From Fibrobacter sp. UWB15 (GTDB lineage Bacteria > Fibrobacterota > Fibrobacteria > Fibrobacterales > Fibrobacteraceae), in the NCBI RefSeq assembly GCF_900177705.1, contig NZ_FXBA01000009.1, forward strand, positions 1 through 64,000: 64,000 bases of DNA, in the 5' to 3' direction. Position numbers and translations under genes: made by a program. Under the pieces are notes generated by a model. That model worked only from the letters and a program-made list of their open reading frames with translations, was not told the DNA's origin and did not search any database. Below are positions 17,941 through 25,818 of the stretch, in pieces; position 1 is the stretch's first letter, and every line of letters begins with the position of its first letter.

Positions 17941-18905
17941 GATTTGAGGTGCTTTTGAATAAAGACGGTGAGGGGGAGGATGATGACGCAAGCGATGGTA
18001 TAGAGCGCAATCTTTAATTCTGTGGAGGCGTCGGGCAAGACTCTTTTGACAACAATCGATACGCACACGATGACGAGCCAGTGCCAAACGTAATAGGTCA
18101 TGGAATCTTTACCGATGAGCTGCAACCTTGTTTTTTCGAGTAGGCGGATTCTGGCGATATGGTCGAGAATAACGATGCCTGCAAGGGAGGCCGGGAGCCA
18201 TAAGAAATACGAACCGCCAGAGACATGGTGGAGATGCATGTCCACTTGTGGGTTGTTGACGGCATAGATGGCGATGAATGTTACGATGGAGGCAATCAGG
18301 AATGGAAGTTTGAATTGCTTGTCTTTTAAGAAATGTCCAGCGGCAAGGAAAAATAGACCTGCAGAGATGTTTCCGAAATAATGGGGCAGGTCCAAGGGTG
18401 CGTACAAGAAGGCGCCGGCGGCAAGGAGGCCTATGATGGCGATGATGTAGTCGGGCAGTTTCTTGAAAAGAATGTTGAAAATGATTCTTGCGAAGAAAAG
18501 GCTGAACAGGAACCAAAGCGGCGGGTTACTTTCGAGGGCGCCGCCCATAAGGAGGTCGTGTAAGTTTTCTCGAATAAAGCCTGCGGTCGTAAAGCCTTCG
18601 TGACTCATTTTGGCGGCGTATTCGAGGCAGGCGCCGAAGAACGAAAATAAGGCAAAAGGAATCAGGAGCCTTTTTGCCGAGGCCTTGAATTCGACGAGAA
18701 TCGGTTTTTCGCGAAAGAACATTCCGGCCTTGAAGAAGAACCAGGGCATCATGAAAAATATCAGGCTGCACCAAAAAGTGTACAGGGATTGTTGCCCTTG
18801 CCATAGTCCCGCATGTTGCGTGATGTGGCCGAATACCATATGGATAATCAGAAAACCGCAGGCGATATCGGGGTAGAGTTGTCTTTTGGTCGGTGTGATT
18901 TCCAT
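17913..18905 (-). CDS. Acyltransferase family 3 membrane protein
   Basis: The 330-aa product has about ten membrane segments. The N-terminal stretch RQLYPDIACGFLIIHMVFGH fits the acyltransferase-3 (OafA/WecH/NodX) family, in which a His after the first helix is important. These enzymes add acetyl or other acyl groups to exported polysaccharides. Its position before the flippase suggests it decorates the same polymer. There is no Shine-Dalgarno; a TAATTTTT element lies 4 nt before the ATG. Confidence 0.75.
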   Translation of the reverse strand: MEITPTKRQLYPDIACGFLIIHMVFGHITQHAGLWQGQQSLYTFWCSLIFFMMPWFFFKAGMFFREKPILVEFKASAKRLLIPFALFSFFGACLEYAAKMSHEGFTTAGFIRENLHDLLMGGALESNPPLWFLFSLFFARIIFNILFKKLPDYIIAIIGLLAAGAFLYAPLDLPHYFGNISAGLFFLAAGHFLKDKQFKLPFLIASIVTFIAIYAVNNPQVDMHLHHVSGGSYFLWLPASLAGIVILDHIARIRLLEKTRLQLIGKDSMTYYVWHWLVIVCVSIVVKRVLPDASTELKIALYTIACVIILPLTVFIQKHLKSCKHSETSR

Positions 18906-18909
18906 GACT

Positions 18910-18917
18910 AAAAATTA
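18910..18917 (-). promoter_or_regulatory. Promoter-like TAnnTTT element abutting the acyltransferase start
   Basis: On the minus strand TAATTTTT is followed by AGTC and then the ATG at 18905, with no Shine-Dalgarno between. If this is the -7 element, the mRNA would start at or within a few bases of the ATG. Confidence 0.35.
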
Positions 18918-18993
18918 GCATCTTTCTTTTACAAAATCGCCCTTCGTAACGATAAATAAGGTGAATGGAGATATCGGTAATTGAAAAATTTTG

Positions 18994-19001
18994 TATCTTT
19001 G
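18994..19001 (+). promoter_or_regulatory. Promoter -7 element of tRNA-Leu
   Basis: TATCTTTG lies 11 nt before the mature 5' end of tRNA-Leu. Because tRNA precursors usually start a few bases before the mature end, this position supports the motif being a real -7 element. Confidence 0.55.
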
Positions 19002-19012
19002 GGTGCAAAATC

Positions 19013-19092
19013 GCGAGAGTGGCGGAATTGGCAGACGCACCAGACTTAGGATCTGGCACTTCGGTGTGAGGGTTCGACTCCCTCCTCTCGCA
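19013..19092 (+). tRNA. tRNA-Leu (anticodon UAG)
   Basis: The acceptor stem GCGAGAG pairs with CTCTCGC; the discriminator is A92, and CCA is not encoded. The D arm has GTGGCGGAATTGGCAGAC, the anticodon loop reads CTTAGGA (anticodon TAG, codon CUA), a long class II variable arm follows (CACTTCGGTG), and the T arm carries GGTTCGACTCC. The 80 nt length and long variable arm fit tRNA-Leu. It lies 38 nt before tig. Confidence 0.96.
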
Positions 19093-19130
19093 TGTTTTTC
19101 AATACTTTTTAACCGACTCTCGGAGTTCAT

Positions 19131-20390
19131 ATGAGCGTAGAAATCAAAGAAACAAGCGCAACCGTGCGCACCCTCGAAATCACCATCCCGCAGGCAGACC
19201 TCACTGCTCCCTTCGAAAAGAAGCTGGGCCAGTACAAGAAGCAGGTCTCCATGAAGGGTTTCCGTCAGGGCATGGTGCCGAAGGCAATGATCCTGAAGCA
19301 GTTTGGCGGCGCTATCCGTCAGGAAGCCGTGGACGAAGTCGTGAACAAGCTCGTTCAGGACGCTCTCAAGAACGCAAACATTATCCCCGTCGGCCAGATG
19401 AAGGTCGTTGATTTCAAGGATGACAAGGAAAACGACATCGCACTTAAGGTGGAAGTCGAAATGGATCCGGAAATCGACATCAAGGGCTATGCCGATACGG
19501 GTGTCACCGTTCCGGAAACGGCTGTGCACGAAGAAGAAGTCAAGGAAGAATATGACCGCTTGATCCAGATGTGGAGCAAGGACGAACATGTGGACCGCGC
19601 TGCCGCCAAGGGTGACGTGGTCGTTGGTAACTACCTCGAAGTGGTGATCGACGGCGAAAAGCAGGAACTCCCGGAAAACAAGGAATTCCGTAGCTTGCTC
19701 GGCCAGTCCGCTTCTCCGGGATTCGACGAAGGCCTCACCGGTGCAACCGCTGGCGAAGTGAAGGAAATCAACTTCAAGTACCCGGATGACCACAAGGACG
19801 AACGCTATCGCGGCAAGACTGCCCAGTTCAAGGTGGAAATCACCGACGTGCGCGAAATTGTTCCGCCGACCATGGACGAAGAATTCTGCAAGCAGATCGG
19901 CGTGAAGGACGTCGAGGAACTCAAGCAGAACCTCGCCGAAGGCCTCGCTAACCAGAAGCAGGATGCCGCAAAGAACAAGGCTATCAACGAAGCTATCGAC
20001 AAGATTATCGAAGCTAACCCGTTCGAAGTGCCGAAGGCTCGCGTTTACGACCTCATCAAGTGGACCTTGAACCGTAATGCCCAGAGCGAAAAGGACGTGG
20101 TGGAACCGACCGAAGAACAGCTGAACGGTCTCACTCCGGAAGCTATCCGCGAAATCAAGAAGCACCGCATTCTCGACTTCGTTGCTACCAAGGAAAAGAT
20201 CAAGCCGGCTCAGGCTGACGTTGATGCTCGCCTGAAGCAGATGGCCGACGCTTACCACGTGGACTTCGAAACCCTCAAGGGTCACTTCCGTCAGTCCGGC
20301 CGTATCAACCAGCTCCGCGACGAACTCCGCGTTCAGATGGCTGCCGACTTCATCGTTGGTATCCGCCCGGCTGCTGAAGAAAACAAGTAA
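19131..20390 (+). CDS. tig: Trigger factor
   Basis: Trigger factor (419 aa) is the ribosome-bound chaperone that docks on L23. The N-terminal domain has the ribosome-binding loop GFRQGMVPKAMI (consensus GFRxGKxP, here with M in place of the usual K). The middle FKBP-like prolyl isomerase domain runs from about residue 160 (AAKGDVVVGNYLEV) to 240 (FKVEITDVREIVPP). The rest is the helical C-terminal chaperone domain. The tig-clpP-clpX order is widespread. Confidence 0.97.
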   Translation: MSVEIKETSATVRTLEITIPQADLTAPFEKKLGQYKKQVSMKGFRQGMVPKAMILKQFGGAIRQEAVDEVVNKLVQDALKNANIIPVGQMKVVDFKDDKENDIALKVEVEMDPEIDIKGYADTGVTVPETAVHEEEVKEEYDRLIQMWSKDEHVDRAAAKGDVVVGNYLEVVIDGEKQELPENKEFRSLLGQSASPGFDEGLTGATAGEVKEINFKYPDDHKDERYRGKTAQFKVEITDVREIVPPTMDEEFCKQIGVKDVEELKQNLAEGLANQKQDAAKNKAINEAIDKIIEANPFEVPKARVYDLIKWTLNRNAQSEKDVVEPTEEQLNGLTPEAIREIKKHRILDFVATKEKIKPAQADVDARLKQMADAYHVDFETLKGHFRQSGRINQLRDELRVQMAADFIVGIRPAAEENK

Positions 20391-20402
20391 GAGGTATACT
20401 GA

Positions 20403-20993
20403 ATGATCATCCCTACCGTCATTGAGACCACCGGACGCGGTGAACGCGCTTACGATATCTATTCCCGTCTCCTTAAGGAACGCATTATCTTCTTGGGCAC
20501 TCCGATTAACGACGAAGTGGCGAACAACGTCATGGCCCAGTTGATTTTCCTTGAATACGAGAATCCGGAAAAGGATATCACGCTGTACATCAACAGCCCG
20601 GGTGGTTACGTGTCGGCAGGCTTGGCTATTTACGACACCATGCAGCATGTTCGCCCGAACATTGCGACCATCTGCATTGGTAACTGCGCCTCGATGGCTG
20701 CAGTGTTGCTTGCGGCAGGTACCAAGGGCAAGCGCTATGCGCTCCCGCATTCCCGCATTATGCTTCACCAGCCGTCGGGTGCTGCTACCGGTCAGTCGAC
20801 CGATATCCAGATTACCGCAAAAGAAATCGTGCGCACCAAGGAAACCCTGGCCGAAATCGTTGCCAAGCATACTGGCAAGTCCATTGACGAAGTCCGCGAA
20901 AAGACCGACCGCGATTTCTATATGGGCCCCGAAGAAGCGAAGGCCTTCGGTGTCATCGATGAAATCTTTGTTCCGCGTAAAGAGGGCGTTTAA
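20403..20993 (+). CDS. clpP: ATP-dependent Clp protease proteolytic subunit
   Basis: ClpP (196 aa) is the serine protease chamber that degrades substrates unfolded by ClpX. Active-site segments are present: the nucleophile Ser in [13 protein letters not shown], the His in [11 protein letters not shown], and the Asp in [26 protein letters not shown] lies before the start. Its stop overlaps the clpX start by one base (TAATG), so the pair is translationally coupled. Confidence 0.98.
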   Translation: MIIPTVIETTGRGERAYDIYSRLLKERIIFLGTPINDEVANNVMAQLIFLEYENPEKDITLYINSPGGYVSAGLAIYDTMQHVRPNIATICIGNCASMAAVLLAAGTKGKRYALPHSRIMLHQPSGAATGQSTDIQITAKEIVRTKETLAEIVAKHTGKSIDEVREKTDRDFYMGPEEAKAFGVIDEIFVPRKEGV

Positions 20994-22276
20994 TGTATCG
21001 TAGCGGGAAAAATCACCCGACGGTTACTTGCAGTTTCTGCGGCAAGCCTGCAGAACGCGTCGAGAAGATGATTACGGGCGCAGGCGTGCAGATTTGTAGC
21101 GACTGCGTTGCGATGTGTCACCGCATTATCGAAGAAGACCGCGTGCGCGCCAAGCAGGAATCTGCGGCTGCCGAGGCTTCTTCCAAGCCGCTCCCGCTAC
21201 CTACTGAAATCAAGGCCCACCTGGACGAATACGTGATCGGCCAGGACCAGGCGAAGACCGCGCTTTCCGTGGCGGTGTACAACCACTACAAGCGCCTGCG
21301 TTACAAGCAGACCCACCCCGATGCGCAGGAAGTAGAAAAGTCCAACTTGTTGTTGGTGGGTCCGACCGGTTCGGGTAAGACGCTCTTGGCCCAGACTATG
21401 GCGCGTTTCTTGGATGTGCCCTTTACCATTGCCGATGCGACCGTGCTGACTGAAGCCGGTTACGTGGGCGAAGACGTGGACAGCATCATTGTGCGCCTGT
21501 TGCAGGCTGCCGATTACGATGTGGCCCGCGCCGAACGTGGTATCATCTTTATCGACGAAATCGATAAAATTGCCCGCAAGACGGCGAACCCCTCCATTAC
21601 TCGCGACGTGAGTGGCGAAGGCGTGCAGCAGGGGCTTTTGAAGCTTTTGGAAGGTACGGTGGCTGCCGTGCCGCCGAAGGGTGGCCGCAAGCACCCCGAG
21701 CAGCCGCTGGTGCAGGTGAATACCAAGAACATTCTGTTCATTTGCGGTGGTGCTTTCGAGACGCTCGACAAGATTATTTCTCGCCGCGTGAATACGGGCG
21801 GCATGGGCTTTGGTGCCGACATCCGCAGCGCCGAAGAAAATTCCCTGACAGAACTCTTCAAGCTCCTGGAACCCGATGACCTGATCCAGTTCGGTCTGAT
21901 TCCTGAAATCGTGGGCCGCTTGCCCGTGGCTGTTGCGCTCGAAGAACTCGACGAAGCTGCGCTCCTGAATATTCTGACCCAGCCGAAGAATGCCCTTGTC
22001 AAACAGTACAAGAGCCTGTTCGAAATGGACGGTATCGAGCTCAAGTTCGAAGACGACGCCCTCAAGGAAATCGTCCATGAAACGATGGCCCGCAAGACAG
22101 GTGCTCGCGGCCTCCGTTCCGTGATGGAAAAGACCTTGCAGAAGGCGATGTTTGAAATGCCGGGCTCCGGCAACAAGCAGTTCGTGGTGACTGCAGAAAT
22201 TGTGAAGAGCGGCTTGCAGGCTCCTTCGGAGAAGAAGCCGGAATCTGCCAAGAAAAGCCGCAAGAAGGCGTCTTAA
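20993..22276 (+). CDS. clpX: ATP-dependent Clp protease ATP-binding subunit
   Basis: ClpX (427 aa) is the hexameric unfoldase of ClpXP. The N-terminal zinc domain has four Cys (CSFC and CSDC). Walker A is GPTGSGKT, the pore loop GYVGEDVD and Walker [11 protein letters not shown]. The sensor 2 region is [14 protein letters not shown]. It is complete, with a Lys/Ser-rich tail. It is in an operon with tig and clpP and possibly with the M41-like gene 36 nt downstream. Confidence 0.98.
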   Translation: MYRSGKNHPTVTCSFCGKPAERVEKMITGAGVQICSDCVAMCHRIIEEDRVRAKQESAAAEASSKPLPLPTEIKAHLDEYVIGQDQAKTALSVAVYNHYKRLRYKQTHPDAQEVEKSNLLLVGPTGSGKTLLAQTMARFLDVPFTIADATVLTEAGYVGEDVDSIIVRLLQAADYDVARAERGIIFIDEIDKIARKTANPSITRDVSGEGVQQGLLKLLEGTVAAVPPKGGRKHPEQPLVQVNTKNILFICGGAFETLDKIISRRVNTGGMGFGADIRSAEENSLTELFKLLEPDDLIQFGLIPEIVGRLPVAVALEELDEAALLNILTQPKNALVKQYKSLFEMDGIELKFEDDALKEIVHETMARKTGARGLRSVMEKTLQKAMFEMPGSGNKQFVVTAEIVKSGLQAPSEKKPESAKKSRKKAS

Positions 22277-22312
22277 AACGAAAGAATTCGTTATCAATAG
22301 CTGGCTTACACA

Positions 22313-22801
22313 ATGTCAGAATTAAATCGTGAATCCATGGTGGAATTCTTCGGCGAAGAAGAATTCAAGAAGTTGTGCAATCATGAGGCGGGACACGCCC
22401 TGATTGCGTATCTGTTCAAGCGCCCGCTGGAATACGTGAAGATGGACATGTCCAAGGAACGTCCGGGCATTACCCACATTGCCGGCAGCGAGCTGGAGGG
22501 CGATGCCCATATCGCTATGGCGGGGCATTTGGCGGAATTCCTGATGCGCAAGGATTTTGCCTGCGATCTGGATACGGTCATGAAGGAATTGCCCGCGGAA
22601 CTTTACAAGAGCGATCCGGATTACCAGCGCTTCCAGGCGGCCTGCTATTACTTTCAGCTGGCGGAAACCAGTGTGGTGGAGCAGGATTTCAACATCTTGA
22701 TGGCATGTCGCAAGTCCCTTTGCGGAATTGCAAATGCACTAAATGAACGGCTCTATTTGAGCCGTGGCGATATCGAAGAAATCTTGAAAGGAAATTCGTA
22801 G
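22313..22801 (+). CDS. Stand-alone M41-like (FtsH peptidase-type) metalloprotease
   Basis: The 162-aa product has the HExxH zinc motif at about residues 24-28 in the context CNHEAGHALIAYLF, the form seen in the FtsH peptidase (M41) domain. About 30 residues later IAMAGHLAEFLMRKDF followed by CDLDTVMKEL resembles the FtsH segment (GGRAAE, then nD) that supplies the third zinc ligand, an Asp. The FtsH AAA module and membrane helices are absent, and there is no signal peptide, so it should be cytosolic. Its place after clpX suggests proteolysis or adaptor work. The start has no clear Shine-Dalgarno. The family call is by motif only. Confidence 0.6.
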   Translation: MSELNRESMVEFFGEEEFKKLCNHEAGHALIAYLFKRPLEYVKMDMSKERPGITHIAGSELEGDAHIAMAGHLAEFLMRKDFACDLDTVMKELPAELYKSDPDYQRFQAACYYFQLAETSVVEQDFNILMACRKSLCGIANALNERLYLSRGDIEEILKGNS

Positions 22802-22823
22802 AATCTGCTACGATTTCTTTTTT
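22796..22823. terminator. Terminator overlapping two convergent stop codons
   Basis: TCGTAG and CTACGA form a 6-bp stem around AATCTG, followed on + by TTTCTTTTTT. The stop of the + gene (22799-22801) is in the left arm and the stop of the - gene (22808-22810) is in the right arm. It can end the plus transcript; the minus side has only AAA-derived T residues. Confidence 0.6.
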
Positions 22824-23809
22824 GATGCCTTGGCGCGTTCTGCCTTTACGGTTTGTACCGCTGCCTTGAGCGCATCCTTTTTGGCCTGCTCCTCTTCCGG
22901 CGTCGGCTTTGTGTCTTCCAAAAGGCGGTCGGCCCATTCGTCCCAGAAGCGGCAGCGTTCGCCTTCGAGTTTCATCTTGGCGAATTTGACCGGTTCTGTT
23001 TCGACGGCAAGCGTCACGACCGATTCCTTGTAGGCCTGCGGAAGGCCTGCCACGTGCGCCATGCGCTGCTTGAGTTCGGCCACGGTGGCATCCAGAATAT
23101 CGACTTCGAAACGGCGCTCTATGTAGCGGCGGGTAATGAACCCGAGGGCCATAAAGTAGTCGCCCTGGTTTCCTTCGGCGAGGTAATTTTTCTGGCGGAG
23201 TTCCTTGAGGGCGAGTACCGCTTCTTCGTACGGCGGCAAGCGCGGGACTGCCCCAGCCTTTGCGAATTTTTTATGCAGGAACCAGCCGAGGAACACGAGG
23301 AGCGCGACCCCCACGACAATCAGCACGATGTAGAGCCATTGCGGGAGACGCGGGTCGTCGAGCGGGTCTTCGACTTCCAGGATGTCATCTTCTTCGCCGG
23401 TGGTGCGGGTAGAAACTTTGACAGCCACGGGGTCGGTGCTTGTCTTGACGGTGTCGCTACCGACGACGGCGCTCACTTGCTGCGGGGCGATCAAAAAATC
23501 GCCGCTCACGAAGGTGTTGAGCGTCGCAAGCCAGGTGAATTTGGCGGTACCCTTGGGCATGCCCTCGGTCACCTTTTCGTTCTTCATTTCCTTGACTTCG
23601 AAACTGCCGAGATTTCCGACGAAGCTCGGCAAGTCGACGATTGCGTTTTCGGGGGCCACGACCTGGATTTCGTAATTGAACATGTCGCCCACGAACACCT
23701 GGGCGTTATCGACGTTCGCCTTGACCGACACGTCGAAGGCGAGGGCGCTTGTGGCACAAAATGCGATTGCGGTAAAAAGAATTGCGAGTGAGCTATAAAT
23801 TCGAGACAT
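22808..23809 (-). CDS. BatD-like membrane protein with C-terminal DUF4381-like region
   Basis: The 333-aa protein has a signal peptide (cleavage likely after ALA near residue 24) and a periplasmic beta-rich domain like BatD/oxygen-tolerance proteins (VSVKANVDNAQVFVGDMFNY). A membrane helix lies near residues 159-181 ([20 protein letters not shown]), followed by a cytosolic helical domain (YEEAVLALKELRQKNYLAEG, FITRRYIERRF) and a Lys/Ala-rich tail. Bat operons usually have MoxR, DUF58 and VWA genes, which are not in this window, so it is an outlying member. GAGG lies 5 nt before the start. Confidence 0.7.
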   Translation of the reverse strand: MSRIYSSLAILFTAIAFCATSALAFDVSVKANVDNAQVFVGDMFNYEIQVVAPENAIVDLPSFVGNLGSFEVKEMKNEKVTEGMPKGTAKFTWLATLNTFVSGDFLIAPQQVSAVVGSDTVKTSTDPVAVKVSTRTTGEEDDILEVEDPLDDPRLPQWLYIVLIVVGVALLVFLGWFLHKKFAKAGAVPRLPPYEEAVLALKELRQKNYLAEGNQGDYFMALGFITRRYIERRFEVDILDATVAELKQRMAHVAGLPQAYKESVVTLAVETEPVKFAKMKLEGERCRFWDEWADRLLEDTKPTPEEEQAKKDALKAAVQTVKAERAKASKKKS

Positions 23810-23843
23810 ATAAACCTCAGTGCAAAAGAATATACAAAATTTG

Positions 23844-23851
23844 TATCTTTA
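23844..23851 (+). promoter_or_regulatory. Promoter-like element before the symporter
   Basis: TATCTTTA, preceded by ATTTG, lies 13 nt before the ATG at 23865. It is almost the same as the element before tRNA-Leu (TATCTTTG), including the preceding TTTTG/TTTG. Confidence 0.45.
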
Positions 23852-23864
23852 AGGCCGATTTTTA

Positions 23865-25238
23865 ATGGTTTTAGGAATCCTCATGACCTACGCTTTAGTC
23901 GCTTACCTCGTTGTTCTGGTGCTTATCGCCCTGCGCAGTGCGTGGCGCGTAAAGGACATTCCCGATTTTTTCGTGGCGCGCAAGGCAGCTTCTGCGAAAG
24001 CGGTTGCAGGTAGCTTGGTGGCGACGATTCTTGGCGGGTCGGCCGTGATTGGCGCCGTGGATAGCGGCGCAAAACTCGGCGGGGCCGCGAGCTGGTTTAT
24101 GCTGGTGGGCGCACTCGGGCTTTTGGCGTTGATTCCTTTTGCCGGACGTGCTTATAACCATGGCAAATACTCGCTACCCGACTTGGTTGAAAACCTTTAC
24201 GGCAAAGGCCCGCGTGTGGTCGCGTCTGTTGTGATTCCGGTGGCGTGGACAGGCATTGTGGCCGCTCAAATTATTGCCGCGGCAAAACTGCTCATGACTT
24301 TTACTTCTATGGGGTACACGGCGGCGGCCATTGTTTCGGCAACGGTATTTACGGGCTACACGCTCGCGGGCGGTCAGCTTTCGATTTTGCGCACCGACTT
24401 TTTGCAGGCTTGCCTCATTATTTTGGGGCTTGTCCTGCTTGCAGGTTTTGCGCTGTTTGGAGGAGTGTCCGGTTCTACCGAAACTCCGGCTTCACTTTCG
24501 TCTATTTTGCAGGGGGCTCCTGAATTCCCCTTCAACCAGAGTTTCTCTCCTCTCGATTTGTTCCTGCTGATTCTTACTTATGGCACTACCTATACGGCGG
24601 GTCCCGACATTTATAGTCGTGTATTCTGCGCCAAGGACATTGTCACCGCCAGGAAGGCCATTGCCATTGCGGCATGTACGCTGATTCCTGTGGCCTTCAT
24701 TATCGGATTCCTGGCCGTTTTCGGTGTGGGTCTTGAAAACGTACAAGGGGCCCGCATTACGGCCATTGCGAATGCGGTGCTTCCGCCGGCTTTGATTCCC
24801 TTATTTGCACTGGCGCTATTGAGCGTGGTTCTCAGCAGTGCCGACACCACTCTCCTGAGTAGCTCTGTCATCATTAACGGTTTTTGCCGCAAGCCCTCGC
24901 TGCTCCAGGCAAGATTCCTTATCTTTATGAACGGTATGGTCGCCCTGCTGTTTGCACTGGTGTTTACCGACATTATCGGAACCTTGCTTTTGGCTCTTGC
25001 GGTTTATGCTGGAGCGTTCACCGTTCCTGTTTTGTGGGGGCTTTGGGGCCTTAAGGCAAGGCCCAAGTTCGTGGGAGCGGCCATTATTGCAGGGGGAATC
25101 CTCGCCCTCGCCGGTAAGCTTTGCCCCGCAGGGGCGTTGGGTGCCCATACCGGGGATATTTTATTGATTGCCGCATTTGCGGTGAATGCGGTTATCCTTG
25201 CCCTCGGCCGCGAATCTCGTAGCGTTAAAGAGGCTTAA
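23865..25238 (+). CDS. Sodium:solute symporter family protein
   Basis: The product (457 aa) has about 12-13 membrane helices in the SSS (LeuT-fold) layout. Family features are FFVARKAASAKAVAGSLVAT with a Gly-rich helix (ILGGSAVIGAVDSGAKLG) early on, and GTTYTAGPDIYSRVFCAKD in the centre. The substrate cannot be told from sequence. A second in-frame ATG at 23883 (MTYALVAYLVVLV) could be the true start. Its stop overlaps the stop of the convergent gene by four bases. Confidence 0.85.
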   Translation: MVLGILMTYALVAYLVVLVLIALRSAWRVKDIPDFFVARKAASAKAVAGSLVATILGGSAVIGAVDSGAKLGGAASWFMLVGALGLLALIPFAGRAYNHGKYSLPDLVENLYGKGPRVVASVVIPVAWTGIVAAQIIAAAKLLMTFTSMGYTAAAIVSATVFTGYTLAGGQLSILRTDFLQACLIILGLVLLAGFALFGGVSGSTETPASLSSILQGAPEFPFNQSFSPLDLFLLILTYGTTYTAGPDIYSRVFCAKDIVTARKAIAIAACTLIPVAFIIGFLAVFGVGLENVQGARITAIANAVLPPALIPLFALALLSVVLSSADTTLLSSSVIINGFCRKPSLLQARFLIFMNGMVALLFALVFTDIIGTLLLALAVYAGAFTVPVLWGLWGLKARPKFVGAAIIAGGILALAGKLCPAGALGAHTGDILLIAAFAVNAVILALGRESRSVKEA

Positions 25239-25813
25239 GCCGCTTTAATTTCTTTGTTCAAGATCTTTTGACTGCGTATAGCGACAGTCGGGTGTTCGCG
25301 GTAAACTACTGCGAATAATTTCGTATAGGGGATTTCGCTTTCGGCGAGGTTTCGCATGGCCGCCTTGGCGACTTTTTTGCCGAGTTTTTCGAAAGCATAG
25401 CGGTCAGCTTCGTATTCTTGGTGCCAGCAGTACAAGTGGAAAAGAGTGCGAAATGGAATCGCTGCCAGGTGTAACCAAAGGATTGAGTGTACAAGCGACA
25501 TATCGTGGCTTGCAAGCAAAAAGGCGAAGAGCCACACGGCCAAAAGCAACAATGCAATTTTAGCCAGATTCCGCAAAATGCTATGGCGCAATTCCTTGTG
25601 GCCCTCTTCGTGCTTTTTCACGAATTCGTTTTCGGCCGGTTCCTTGCGGTTCTCCGGCAGCGGCACGATATCGTTCAATAGCGGAACCAGGCGCAGTACG
25701 GCAAAAATGCCGCCACGCATTTGCGTAAGTCTGCGCTCACGAATTTCAAGCACGAGCCGTGCCATGAATTCAATGGCAAGCAAAAAGGCGAGTAACAGCG
25801 TGGCAGAACTCAT
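25235..25813 (-). CDS. M48-like membrane-bound metallopeptidase
   Basis: The 192-aa product starts MSSATLLLAFLLAIEF. It has membrane segments near residues 3-20 and 85-125, the zinc motif HEEGH in VKKHEEGHKEL (about residues 67-71), and EYEADRYAFEKLG near residue 146, the ExxxD-type third-ligand motif of M48 peptidases. I chose the ATG at 25813, 6 nt after the stop of the DUF4954 gene, and not a longer reading inside it. The HExxH lies before the membrane pair, as in small M48 proteins. The substrate is unknown. Confidence 0.65.
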   Translation of the reverse strand: MSSATLLLAFLLAIEFMARLVLEIRERRLTQMRGGIFAVLRLVPLLNDIVPLPENRKEPAENEFVKKHEEGHKELRHSILRNLAKIALLLLAVWLFAFLLASHDMSLVHSILWLHLAAIPFRTLFHLYCWHQEYEADRYAFEKLGKKVAKAAMRNLAESEIPYTKLFAVVYREHPTVAIRSQKILNKEIKAA

Positions 25814-25818
25814 CGGGG

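Noticed and set aside
18915-20870. A 651-codon minus-strand frame over tRNA-Leu, tig and clpP
   Set aside because: It runs through a tRNA and two certain genes; composition is that of an antisense shadow.
21197-22297. Minus-strand frames over clpX
   Set aside because: Antisense of a well-conserved gene; no start signal.
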